From Monilinia fructicola (taxonomy: Eukaryota > Ascomycota > Leotiomycetes > Helotiales > Sclerotiniaceae): a stretch of DNA of 64,000 nucleotides. The notes beneath the pieces are model-generated. The model worked only from the letters and a program-made list of their open reading frames with translations, had not been told where the DNA came from and did no database searches. Location of the stretch: assembly GCA_008692225.1 (NCBI GenBank), contig VICG01000011.1:1116001-1180000 (forward strand). Reading direction: 5' to 3'. Position 1 is the stretch's first letter. Every line of letters begins with the position of its first letter. Below are positions 32,253 through 43,085 of this stretch, one piece after another. The position numbers were made by a program, and so were the translations under genes.

Positions 32253-32505
32253 ACTTGGCGTTGTTTTGAGTCAATGCCGGGCTAAAAATTAACTGAAAAT
32301 GGAACCTATTTTAAAAAATTATAATAAATTAACAAATTTATTAAAAATTATAAATAATACTTTATAGTATTATTAAGTTAAAAAATAAACGTTTTGTATA
32401 TTTAAATTCTTAAAAATGAAAGTTTTATAATATATAAAAAAGAATTTAAAAGGTATACTATTTTGTAGATTTTTACCCCGGCATAGACCCAAAACAACAC
32501 CAAGT
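32253..32505. mobile_element. Degraded AT-rich MITE-like element, copy 2
   Basis: A 253-bp element bounded by inverted repeats of about 38 bp. The left end starts ACTTGGCGTTGTTTTGAGTC; the right end, reverse-complemented, starts ACTTGGTGTTGTTTTGGGTC, both running on through ATGCCGGG.TAAAAAT. The interior is almost pure A/T with no coding capacity. It lies 37 bp after copy 1 in the same orientation. A TA on each side of the ACTTGG ends could be a target duplication, which would fit a Tc1/mariner-like or pogo-like origin; that assignment is inference. Confidence 0.65.
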
Positions 32506-33432
32506 AGTACTTATCAATACTGGGAATATTTAATACCCGTGGACCTACCTAGGTACTCTAAGCTCCAGCTCTACCTACAGAGTACTTACCTAGTACTTAC
32601 CTACTCTGCGTATAATTAATTAATTAGGTAATCATTCACCCCACCCCACCCTTCATTTCAATCTATTCAATCTATCCAATCTATTCAATCTATTCAATCT
32701 GATAGGTATCGGTGTATCGGTGTATCGGAACTAATTGATCCGTGATTCAACCCTTTCCAAGGTTCCTCATCCTTTCCCTTATTGGTTATCCTGCACACCA
32801 CCTAGCTAAGTACAAAAGTGAACATGGGGGAGAAAAGCTTCCAGTAATCTGTCTGAATGATTAGATTGACCGGATCGGAATAACAATACTTCTCAGTCTT
32901 GCCCAGTTGTCCTCAGGGTGGAAGGCTTGCGTTACCTTCTTCTAAAGGCCACATCTTGACACAGTTTCATTCTTGGTCATAATAGGTTTGGGAAAAAATA
33001 CTATAATCCCTCCGTCCTCTCACCTCTTATCTCTTACCTCTTACCTCGTACCTCTTACCTCTTACCTCTCACATCCTCCCTCTTACCTCTTCCAAGGTTC
33101 TCTCTTTTCTCCATTCCCTTTTCTTTTTTGTTCTGCCAAGGACACATCGATTTTCTCTCCATCCATCCATCTCTCCATCCACCCTTCCTTCCTTTCTTCC
33201 TTCCTCCACTACTCCCTACTACTCTCCTGTCTTCCATCCCCTTTTCGAATTATTTGTCATCTTGACAATTATTTGAACGCTCCCCCAATTCGAGACAAGG
33301 CGAAATCATTTCTCATTCAACTTCCCCTGATGTTCCAATAAGCATATAAACCCCTCCCCCCCATTCGAAAGCTTGAGGGCTTGATCACGAAAACACTTCT
33401 GACGTTAAAATATCTGCGGTTCATCTCCCATC
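32506..33432. other. Intergenic region, pyrimidine-rich promoter of the 33.4-kb gene
   Basis: A (TCTATTCAA)n-type repeat at 32660-32700 and long CT-rich tracts at 33008-33240 (CTCTTACCTC units) precede the start codon at 33433. CT-rich stretches are usual just upstream of highly expressed fungal genes. No gene of its own. Confidence 0.5.
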
Positions 33433-34740
33433 ATGAGTAGCACAAGTTATTTCACGACTGCCATTGGCTGGACGGTTGTTGTTGGTGCTGCAGGTGCAAT
33501 TTGGGCCTACAACAACACCAAATCTAAGAGTAGTAAATCTAAACCTCAAGCGGTTGCCAAACAAGCCACCAAGGTTATTGAAGATCGCAAGGTTCCAAAG
33601 TCTAAGAAATCCAAGAAAGATGGTGGTTTGAGCAGTGGTGATCAAGACAAGAAGTCAACCGCCAAAACTCAAAAGAAGAAAGCTCCTACCCAAAATACTG
33701 AACCCAAGCAAGAAACTGTCAAAGCTGTCAACAACGACTCCGATAAAGACGATGATGAGGCTGAAAACAATCGAAAATTCGCTCTCCAATTCGCTAAAAC
33801 TCAAGCTGGTACTTCTTTCTCTGGTAAATCTTCTACAACTGCAAATCGTCAAAAGTCGGTCAAACAATCTCGTGCACAAGAAAAAGCAATGAAGGACTCT
33901 GGAAATATCACTGCTGGTGATGCTGATGATGATCAATCCTTCACTGATTCTCCCGAAGTCGGCCCAACTAGCGTTACTTCTCCTGTTGCAAGTGGTATTG
34001 CCGATATGCTTGAACCTGCTGCTCCTGGTCCATCTGTCTTGAAAGTTACTGAATCTACCAAGCCAGCCAAGAAGGAAAAGGTCAAGGCTGCTCCTCAACC
34101 GGTCGAAACCAAGAAGCAAAGACAAAACCGCGCCAAGGTCGAAGCTGCTAGACAAGTTAGAGAGGCAGAGGAAAAGGAACGCAAGGTCAAGGAAGAAATT
34201 CAACGCCGTACTGCTAGAGAAGCTGAAGGTAGAGCCGCCAAGGACGGGAGTCAATTCATGGCCTCCCAAAAATCTGCCGACTCCGCTTGGACTGCCTCCT
34301 CTGCCGCCAAAGGATCAAACACTTCCGCTGCTAACAATGGCAAGGTTGATTTGCTTGATACCATCGAAGATAAGACAAACAAGAAGGTTAAGGTCGCCGC
34401 TCCAGCTGACAATTTCTCCGAGAGCGAGGTTGTAGGAAGCGAATGGCAAGGATATGGGGATGACGATGAGCGTGTTAAGACTGCCATTGAGGATTCTCGT
34501 GAATGGGAGCAAGTCTCAAACAAGAAGAAGAGGGCCAAGAAGGAGAAGAAGGAGAACAATGGTGCAGAAGGTGCCGGAACCACCAGCTCAACTGATGAGA
34601 AAGAATACACTGTTCCACCAAAGACCGAACGCAGTGGTCCAGGTGCAAAGTGGGTTTCGGAACTCACTCATGTCGACAAGGATGGCAATGTTCATGAGAA
34701 AACCGTTGAACTTCAGGATTCCGAATGGGAGGTCTCATAA
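33433..34740 (+). CDS. Hypothetical Lys-rich protein with N-terminal membrane anchor
   Basis: Single-exon frame of 435 residues. An N-terminal hydrophobic helix (about residues 9-26, AIGWTVVVGAAGAIWAY) follows a short uncharged tail and is followed by a strongly basic Lys/Ser segment, giving a signal-anchor with the bulk in the cytosol. Residues about 200-260 are a charged helix (QRQNRAKVEAARQVREAEEK), likely coiled coil. The C-terminus holds acidic and Trp-containing motifs (GSEWQGYGDDDERVK, DSREWEQVSNKKKRAKKEKK) and ends LQDSEWEVS. The arrangement resembles ER-anchored, ribosome- or RNA-associated Lys-rich proteins, but I do not recognise the family. The frame is clean and the codon use is regular, so the gene is real. 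Confidence 0.75.
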   Translation: MSSTSYFTTAIGWTVVVGAAGAIWAYNNTKSKSSKSKPQAVAKQATKVIEDRKVPKSKKSKKDGGLSSGDQDKKSTAKTQKKKAPTQNTEPKQETVKAVNNDSDKDDDEAENNRKFALQFAKTQAGTSFSGKSSTTANRQKSVKQSRAQEKAMKDSGNITAGDADDDQSFTDSPEVGPTSVTSPVASGIADMLEPAAPGPSVLKVTESTKPAKKEKVKAAPQPVETKKQRQNRAKVEAARQVREAEEKERKVKEEIQRRTAREAEGRAAKDGSQFMASQKSADSAWTASSAAKGSNTSAANNGKVDLLDTIEDKTNKKVKVAAPADNFSESEVVGSEWQGYGDDDERVKTAIEDSREWEQVSNKKKRAKKEKKENNGAEGAGTTSSTDEKEYTVPPKTERSGPGAKWVSELTHVDKDGNVHEKTVELQDSEWEVS

Positions 34741-35551
34741 ACAGAATGATTCCTCGGCATCAGATACCTTTTTTCCCCCCCTCAAGATCAAACATTGCGT
34801 TCTTGACATCGATCTGATAGCACCCAAGTCGATTTTTCCATTCTTGTATTCTCGTGGCGTTTGAGCCTTCCTTCACATGTACATTGTGATATTCGGGGGG
34901 AGGGTTACTTTTGACTGCATAGGATCTTGATGAATTCCCTAAAGTCTTTGCATAGGTATCATGGATGGTGGGCACATTGCATAGGTTGATGCACACGTTT
35001 TTATTGACATTTCCGAATTATTTTAGTTTGATTGGCATTGGAGTCTCAGGGTCAAATTTTCTGATTCGTATGACAACTGGCTGGGGTCAAACAAAAATGC
35101 ATGCAATACCTTTACGTTCATGTTTGCGTTCTTTACTTTAATCAATCTTTTGAGATCATGATGATGATCATGATCATATAAAAAAACAAAATGTATTCTA
35201 TCAAATGATGTTAAGACCTTTACAGTGGTTGGTTGCTTCTACAGAGAGTAGATCAATGATTCATCACGAGAGGAAAAAATGACAAAGATTTCAAATACAA
35301 TTCCAATAATGTCTGAGTGATGTATATATGTATATGTAAGCCCTGGAGAGGTGATGTTATCAAAGAACGTATATCTCACGTAAATTTCATCTCCATCTTC
35401 ATGCTCTTCATCCGAAGAATAAGATGAATGACGAACGTTAAGTGCACGCACATCATCACATCACATCACATCACATCACATCACATGATTCACACGCTCT
35501 TTTAAATGGGAAGAATAAGGTTAGCTGGAGAGCTTTTTATGTTTTTTTATA

Positions 35552-35583
<32 letters not shown>

Positions 35584-35653
35584 ATTCTTGTTGTTATTTT
35601 CATTCTTGTTCATCATGTAGTAATAAGTAGAACTAGTAGTTGTTTAAATGGAT
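34741..35653. other. Intergenic region
   Basis: 3' flank of the Lys-rich protein gene. It contains an ATGATGATCATGATCAT palindromic cluster near 35158-35177, an (ATCAC)n pentamer repeat at 35455-35486 and a (GTTGCT)n repeat at 35551-35582. No supported gene; the frames in this area are made of repeats. Confidence 0.5.
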
Positions 35654-35854
35654 ATTGTATTGTATTGTATTGTATTGTATTGTATTGTATTGTATTGTAT
35701 TGTATTGTATTGTATTGTATTGTATTTGTATTGTATTGTATTGTATTGTATTGTATTGTATTGTATTGTATTGTATTGTATTGTATTGTATTGTATTGTA
35801 TTGTATTGTATTGTATTGTATTGTATTGTATTGTATTGTATTGTATTGTATTGT
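35654..35854. repeat. Pentanucleotide array (ATTGT)n, about 40 copies
   Basis: About 200 bp of near-perfect ATTGT tandem units, interrupted once by an extra T at about 35727. A 5-bp period gives stop-free Leu-Tyr-Cys-Ile-Val frames in every plus frame and Asn-Thr-Ile-Gln-Tyr frames on the minus strand; these are not genes. Confidence 0.97.
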
Positions 35855-37300
35855 GGGCTGTTGGATTCATATTATCATTATATATAGTATTATTATCATA
35901 GTATCCTTCCTAATTATCAGATAATATCATATCAACCCAACAACATCTTTCCTTGCAAATCTTCTTCTCTCGAGGTCTTATTCTTTTCTTTTCTTTTCGT
36001 GGGAGGGAGTTGGTGGTGATGGTGATGGTGTTGCGGTGGTGTTGTGGTGAAGGTGGTGGTTATCGGGTGTTGTATCCTGGATTTGATGTGATGTGATGTG
36101 ATGTGATTAGGTTCCTTCGTTTGTTTGTTTGTTCGTTTGTTCGTTTGTTTTGATGGTTCTATTTCATCGTTAAGGCTATGATTGATGGTGTTTGGGTTTT
36201 TTGGTTGATGGGATTTGTAGCTAGATAGAACTATATGTAGATTGGTAGGTGGTAGGTGGTAGGTAGATGGGAGGAGAATAATGGGGGAAAGAGAGGAGAA
36301 GTTGATGATGTATTTATTGTGTGTAGTAGTGATTATGATTATTGGATGGGATGGAAGGGAAGGGAATGAATGGATGAATAGATGGATGGATGGATGGATG
36401 GATGGATGGATGGATGGGTGGATGGATGAATTGTTGTAATATCGGGTATCTAGGTAGGTCCACGGGTACTTAAAATACCAATGTATATATATTAGGTTTT
36501 TTAAAGAAACAAATCTTTGCAAGGTTACAGAGATCATTCACGAGTCCTACGAATCGATTCCCGCAATTCAACGACCACATAATCGCACAACGTCGGTGAT
36601 CCTCAAACGTCGTCGGCATGATAGTGACGATACCTGTGCAGACGGGAAGTAAGATACAACACCACCGTGCACCAATATGATAGATATGTGGCTCAGTAAC
36701 CTTCCTTACCATCGTGGCTGAGGGCCGACGCCCCAAAGTGAGGTAGGTCCTGTACTCTGTAGGTAATCTTACGAACCCATGGAATTCCAGCCTCGCATGC
36801 GCAACCACCACCAATTTTGCCGCGGCCGCTTGAGCTCCTCAAGGTTGGGGGCTGGCTGGCCCGTCAGCAAAGAGGTGGTACGGTACGCTGTCCGGGGTTC
36901 TGAGGATCTCTCTGTCTGTCTGTCTGTCTGTCTGTGTTTGCTTTGCTTCTCATGCTTCTCATGGGCTCGCGTTGTCGTTGTGTAATGTGCGTGGGCTTTG
37001 CTTAAGGTTATATATTTCGTCTTCTTTTTCGCGGATTGCGTTTTCGTCGTTGCTTTGGATGTGTTGGGTTGTGAAGATTTTTTGGGTGCGATTCTTTTTT
37101 TTTTCTTTGGGTTTTGCCTTCTTTTGAGTGAGGTGTGAAAAAGATTTGGAAGGTAGAATAGGAAAAAAGGAGGAGTTGGGTGACTAGGTAGGGGGTATAG
37201 GACACGAGAGAGGTGTTTGGTGAATTGTTCGAGGTTACGCAACGATTGGAGATTTAAGCTCCGCGGCTGAGAGGCGAGAGAGTCAAGAGTCGAGGATTGC
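35855..37300. other. Intergenic region with simple repeats
   Basis: It contains an (TGATG)n pentamer repeat at 36085-36108 that is the reverse complement of the one at 35455, a (TTTG/TTCG)n run at 36116-36150, a (GATG)n array at 36380-36428, a (TGTC)n run at 36912-36934 and a T10 run near 37092. No gene is supported, though 36540-36900 has ordinary composition. Confidence 0.5.
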
Positions 37301-37301
37301 A

Positions 37302-37400
37302 AGCCAAGCAAGCAAGCAAAGCAAGCAAGCAAAGCAAGCAAGCAAGCAAGCAAAGTAAGCAAAGCAAGCAAAGCAAGCAAAGCAAAGTAAGCAAAGTAAG
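37302..37400. repeat. AAGC repeat in the leader of the modin-like gene
   Basis: About 100 bp of AAGC units with occasional AAAGC and AAAGT variants, ending a few bases before the ATG at 37405. Translation in one frame gives an Ala/Ser/Lys-Gln-rich peptide in frame with the start, but the accepted start is the Met at 37405. The repeat should therefore be in the 5' leader or very near the transcription start. Confidence 0.85.
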
Positions 37401-37404
37401 AAAG

Positions 37405-39124
37405 ATGTCGGGATTCGATCAACTCAGTCAGAATGTTTTTGGTTTGGTAGCTCTGGTGATTTCCGTCATAGCACTTTTTGACGACTTGTTTGCAGGTTTT
37501 GCAGCAATATTTTTCGAGTGCGGAGGGGTATCGACGATGTGCGGAGTCGGTAATGGGGCCGTGGAATAAGGGGACGCATCGGAAGCTTAACATGAAGGAA
37601 TTTCGTGTAGAGGTTGTGTTCGAAACGCCAGTTATATTTATCGCTCCCCCAACGAATATTAGAGGTCCGATCATGAACAAGCCTATCTTCTACCTCGATG
37701 GATCGAAGAAGTCATACGACGAAACGATGGTTCTTGAACCGGAGGAACAAGTGAAGATGGACAAGGAGGCTGTCCAGCGTGTTCATACGGCAGATGATGA
37801 GCGAGCATCTTGGGTTACGCTGCTGTCAAATCTACAAAGGAAGGAGAGAGACTCTCGGCTTTGGGATATGGGGTCTCGACTTGTAAAGGCTCCAATTGGA
37901 GACAATGCTCCCGTAAAAGCTCCCACGTACGAACTTGCTGTGGGCGTACAAGTTAAAACTAGGTCTTGGGATTTCGTTCCATCTAGTATAACTAGGCCAT
38001 ATGCAACTTCTGCTATATGTCATCTGGTTGAGATGATGGCCTTGATGGGGATGTACTGGAAGGTGTTTGATCAGATACAGTGGAATTTGAGAGCTGAAGG
38101 CAACGGTTTTATCCTCACTTCAACGACTGTTCATGGGTTGGGGGTTATGGTTGTGTTTGCTGTTACGGGAAAATCGAAATTTGAAGAAGATCGTGTGATA
38201 CCTTCTGAACATATAAAAGACTTGTGCTTTGGAACTGTTCCTAACATATTCGAGGAAGATATATACTTGAGAAAGGAGGACCCGGAATCTCAGAGCTTAT
38301 TGTTGAAATTTGGGTCTCAAGAGGATGTGGAACTGACTTTGGAGTCTCTTGGTTGTACACCACAGATACTCACGAGGTACAAGAAAGATCACAAGCATAT
38401 ATTCCCAGGCAAGTTTAGCTTTTCCCCTCGCAACAATGTATTTTTGACCGTTTGCACAGTTTCCTTCGAGATAATTGGTATGCTTGGACAAGTAGTTCGG
38501 CTTCGGGGTAGTAGTTTTAGGATGATACCCAATCCAACACAAGATAATTGGTTGAAGAAAACCGGCAAGAAGCCTGCTTGGAGAACCGCTAAACTGATGG
38601 CCGTGTTTCAAAAGAAAGTCATTGAACTTGCCAGGCACGAAGGCAATGTCGAAAAACATGCTAAGAAACATACAGTTTCTATGATTGTAGAACAATGGCA
38701 AGAGATCGAGGCCCTGGGATGTATCGATGAATACAACCTTACCATCGACGCCCGAGAAAAGATTCACGATGCACTTGATGGAATGACTACTTTCCTACTC
38801 GAGACTAGACAAGCGGATGTTCTCAAAGTTTTGGTAGCTCATCTGGACGAGGTGACAAAGGTACTTGTCGTTACTAACTCTCCACTCAACTCTATTGTCT
38901 CTGTCCATAAGGAAGAGCCGTTGCTCGATTACTATTTCAGCACAATCCTTCCCAAAGTCATAGGAAGTGCGGTTGGACCTGAGAAAGAAAAGAAACAGCT
39001 CATTTGGGTTTCTCTGATATTTAGAATGTTATGTTGGTTTTTGCTGCATGATTGGAATAAAGACGATAAGTGTGGTGTCCCTCCAGATTTAAAGGGAAGT
39101 AGAATGCCTGTGTTTATCGGTTGA
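37405..39124 (+). CDS. Modin-like fungal protein (frame broken once)
   Basis: Starts MSGFDQLSQNVFGLVALVISVIALF (hydrophobic helix near residues 10-25) and continues, after a one-base correction in the T5 run 37475-37479, with CLQVLQQYFSSAEGYRRC, giving 572 residues. The hydrophobic N-terminus followed by 'QVLQQYFASAEGYRRC' is the hallmark of proteins annotated as modin in ascomycetes. The body includes VFETPVIFIAPPTNIRGP, PYATSAICHLVEMMALMGMYWK and LRGSSFRMIPNPTQDNW. C-terminal helical segments follow. Their biochemical role is not established; a link to fungal vegetative incompatibility or regulation is only suggested. Without the correction the N-terminal helix is lost, so the break matters for annotation. 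Confidence 0.75.
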
Positions 39125-39596
39125 CGTATGGGTATAATTGATGGGTAAAAACAGTTATGAATGATGAGACAGGAATTTATGGATGGATATTTTGGGAATG
39201 TGGAGGATAGAGGTTTTAAAAGCGTGTTTTTATCTTCTTGCAGGCTCATGTCTGGGTGGTCTTGGAAGCATATATTATGGCGTTATTCAGAGGAACATAG
39301 TACTCTTATTACGTTTGTAGATATACCCATTGAGCTGAGCGTAAGTGCGTGGTATTTGAATAATTAAAAAGATTTTTGTCCTGCCGACCTTGGCTCGTCC
39401 AATTTGTCACTTGAGCTCTCCGTCTTCAAATGATAACTTGAAATTCGTTAACTTTGTTCATCCGGAAAGTCCATACAGTTAATTACATTATTTTCCCTTC
39501 CTATTTTCATTTTCACACTCTTTTTCGTTCTCATTTCTCAATCTTACCTCTCAATTAACAAAAAACTCATCTTCCTTACTGCCCGCCTTCCCCTTA
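39125..39596. other. Intergenic region between convergent modin-like gene and phosphoketolase
   Basis: 472 bp holding two 3' UTRs. No gene or repeat of note. Confidence 0.45.
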
Positions 39597-42268
39597 TCAC
39601 CTACGTCCTTCCCAAAAAACCGTCCCCTCAAACTTTGGCGTATCAAAAGTGCCCTCTGGATCCTTCCCCTCTCTCAAAATATACTCCGCAACTTTACTCC
39701 TACTACTCCTTACCTCTCCCAACCAACTCGTCATCTCCAACGCCACCTTCGGATTCCCCTTCGCTCCCCCTTGATCGCCGCCTCCATCACATCATACCTA
39801 CTCACCCCATTCCTCAACATCATATCAAACGGCGTGGTCGTCGAGCCCTCCTCCTTGTAGCACGCAATGCTCATCCTCTCCCACCCGGGCCTCCCAAACA
39901 GCAGCCCCCGAATCTCGTTCCCATACCCATGGTAATTGAAATGCACGGGGCTCTCCGCCGTGAACAAGCCCGCGAACTCCTCCCGCGTCAGGCTATGCGG
40001 GTGCGCGGTCGCCGCCTCGAGGATCATCAGATCCGTGATGTTGACGACGCGCACGCGCAGGGCCGGACACCGCTTCCGCAGGAGCGCGGCCGCGCCGCCA
40101 CCACTTCGAAGGTGAGCTCGCTGCCGATCCCCACGAGGACCACGTCGGGCGCGAGCCCGGAGTCGGTGCTGCAGAATTGCCAGACGGAGCCGCCGGCTCG
40201 GCAGTGCGTCGTGGCTTCGGCGGGGGTGAGGAAGACGGGCTGCGGTTGCTTGGAGCCGACCATGAGGTTGGTGTAGTTGGTGGAGTGCAGGCAGTGGGCG
40301 ATGGTGGAGAGGAAGGTGTTGGCGTCGGGGGGGAGGTAGACGCGGGCGGCCTGCGGCTTGAGGTTGAGCACGGCGCCGATGAAGGACGGGTTTTGGTGGG
40401 AGAAGCCGTTGTGCTCTTGTCGCGTCCAGGTGCTGGTTTCGATGTAGTTGAGGGAGGAGAGGGCGCTGCGGAAGCGGGTTTCGCGCGCCATCTTGTTGAA
40501 TTTGCTGTACTGGATCATCATGGTGTGGATGATGCCGAGGAAGGACTCGTACGAGGGGAAGATTCCCGTGCGTCCGGTGAGGGTGTAGCCTGGAGGGAGG
40601 GGGTTAGTGCATACATGGGTGAGGGAGGGGGAGAACGTGCCCTGGAGGAACCCTTGACATGTGTGTTCACTAAGTATTTCAATGACTCGTCCTCCTTGCG
40701 CGTGAGAGAATTCATCCCATTGGAAATTGCGTCCGGTATGCTTGAAGACGGCGTCAAGCTTATTACTGACAAGTTCATCTGGCGAAAATAGACGGAGGGA
40801 TGTCGGATTGTCGACCAGTGCTTGATCAATAAAATCGCCAATAGCCTTCATACACGAAACCTCGGTTCCTCGCTCAACACCATATTTTGTCCAGTCGGGC
40901 AATTTTAATGGTTCGTGGTTTTTATATGTCTCGGCTCGCTGTCCCAACTTGTTATGTTCGGGTGGTATGATATGTTTGACAGAGTCGATAACATCGCCGG
41001 ATTCTGTGAACAGGTTGGCAGGTCCGTATGAGAGAAGCCATTTTTTGAAGATCGGCAAGTTGTTCTTTGTTTGATTTTACAGCCGTGAGCGGAACCTGAT
41101 GGGCGTGAAATGATCCTTCGACGAATTCGCCGTCGACAACTTTTGGTCCACTCCATCCTTTAGGTGTTCTCATGATGAGGACTGGCCACTGCGTCGTATT
41201 AGCATCCGAAATTTTAACTGTGGGATCGTGAAAGTACTCTTGGCTTCATGATGGGCTTCCCAGATCGAGCCGCTTTTTGAATTTTCCGAATTTCATCCAG
41301 AGCCCATTGCATGCTCGTTGCCATATCACGATCCTTCGACTCGTTAGCGCCAAGGCTCCCCTCTCAGACCACGCAGCTTACGATATCTTCCAAATCCTCC
41401 ACAAACCTACACTGGTACCCATAGCCCGTAAACAGCGACACCATCTCCTTGTCATCCATACACCCATAGATGGTCCTCTCCGAAATCTTAAACCCATTCA
41501 CATGCACAATGGGAAGCACCGCCCCCGACTCTGCCGGATCAATATACTTCGCCGCATGCCACGCCGCCGCCGTAGGACCGGACTCGGCTTCCCCGTCTCC
41601 AACCACACACGCAACGACCAAATCGGGACGATCCATCACGGCGCCAAAAGCGACCGAGAGCGCATAGCCCAGCTCCCCGCCCTCATGGATCGACCCCGGC
41701 ACCTCGGCGCTGATGTGTGAGGGAAATCCCGCGGGCGTGCTAAAGCCTGCGATGAGGTTGTGGAGGCCGTGTCTATCGTTGGAGTACCGGGGGTAGAATT
41801 TGGAGAGCGTGCCTTCGAGCCAGAGGGATGCGAGGATTGCGGGGGCGCCGTGGCCGGGCCCGACCACGTAGATCATGTTAAGATTGTTTTTTTTCGTGAG
41901 GTAGTTGAGATGTGCGTAGACGAGGGTGAGCCCGGGACAGGTTCCCCAGTGTCCCAGGAGTCGAGGCTTGATATCGTGGAATGTGAGGTCGCGCTCTAAA
42001 TAGGCATTGTCGGATAGGAAAATCATGGCTGGGGAGGTTTAGCTTGGGGATCTTGGGGTTTGGTTCGGGGATGGGATGGATGGGATGGGATGGGATGTAG
42101 TTACCAGCAGCGATGTAATTGCTTGCTCTGCGGAATTCTTCCAGGCCTCTCAAATCATCATCTGGAATCTGTAACTTCTCTAATTTGACGGACAGTTCGT
42201 TTACCGAGTCTGGGATTCGGGAAGCCAATGCTTGAGGATTGGGTCTATCGATGATTTTCTCCAGGCAT
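39597..42268 (-). CDS. xfp: Xylulose-5-P/fructose-6-P phosphoketolase (frame broken in four places)
   Basis: Exons in transcription order: 42268-42105, 42028-41382, 41333-41238, 41188-40641 and 40589-39597, summing to 815 residues. Motifs: MPGE/IIDRPNP start, YIAA-AMIFLSDNAYLERDL, KPRLLGHWGTCPGL, IYVVGPGHGAPA, ISAEVPGSIHEGGELGYAL, CVVGDGEAESGPTA (thiamine-diphosphate GDG site), LKPRW-type RTPKGWSGPK, GYTLTGRTGIFPSYESF, RQEHNGFSHQNPSFI and GYGNEIRGLLFGRPG. It splits xylulose-5-P or fructose-6-P to acetyl-P plus an aldose phosphate. The frame breaks at T4 42255-42258 and T6 41041-41046 (one base too many each), near 40088-40096 in a GC run and at C5 39766-39770 (one base too few each). Intron 4 starts with GC. 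Divergent from acetate kinase. The start was moved upstream from the first open codon by the conserved N-terminus. Confidence 0.88.
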
Positions 42269-42938
42269 ATTTGCGGATTTCAGTAGACTATCTTTAGTTT
42301 GGTATTGCTATTCATGCAGTTCTGGTGACTTGGACTTTGTATCATTACAATTGAGGATGATATTAGAGATTTAATTTAACCTTGATCTGGGAATATGTAG
42401 GTCATTCTGGTACTAAATATCGAGATCGAAAGGGGAGTCAACGAGAAGAGGAGAGGATGATGAGAATGAGGATGGGATTTCAAATGGAAATCAAGATTGA
42501 AAGATCGCATTATATTTACGTGCGCATCTCGCTACCCCTCTCAGCATGTCCCAAAACACACACCAAGCTCCGCATCACGACAAAGAAAACTGCGTCACAT
42601 CTCGTAACGGACCGACAAACAAGAAACGAGAACGCGATCAGTTCGATGGAAGCAATGCATCTCATAGGTCATTGTTGCCAAACTTTTTGGTATAAGTTCT
42701 GGAAGATAGGGAACTGTTGGACTTGCCGAATCACCGTTGGCCTTCTTTTTTTTGGATGACCTTATAGGTGATTAATGAGGACATTCAACGGGGAATTCAC
42801 GCGTCAGAGAAGAATTGGCAGTTTTGTAGACGTCATACCCTCGCTTTCTTTGTGGCTGGTTGATGAAGTTGATAGAAGGCTGACTACTGGTATCAAAGAG
42901 CCAACATTTGAAATTCATATGAGATGCGGTGGGGGTAG

Positions 42939-43085
42939 GTAGATGTAGATGTAGATGTAGATGTAGATGTAGATGTAGATGTAGATGTAGATGTAGATGT
43001 AGATGTAGATGTAGATGTAGATGTAGATGTAGATGTAGATGTAGATGTAGATGTAGATGTAGATGTAGATGTAGATGTAGATGTA
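42939..43085. repeat. Hexanucleotide array (TAGATG)n, about 24 copies
   Basis: An almost perfect 147-bp array with a 6-bp period, lying inside the divergent phosphoketolase/acetate kinase promoter. Minus-strand reading gives only Ser-Thr repeats. Likely to vary in length between strains. Confidence 0.97.

Noticed and set aside
35506..35924. Open frames of 80-130 codons in all three plus frames and on the minus strand
   Set aside because: They arise only because the ATTGT unit is five bases long and has no stop in any frame.
36769..37680. 303-codon minus-strand frame over the AAGC repeat and modin start
   Set aside because: Mostly repeat-derived Leu/Ala/Cys and Lys/Thr runs, opposite a recognisable gene.
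39635..40791. Plus-strand frames of about 205-213 codons opposite phosphoketolase
   Set aside because: Antisense shadows of a GC-rich exon with strong enzyme homology on the other strand.
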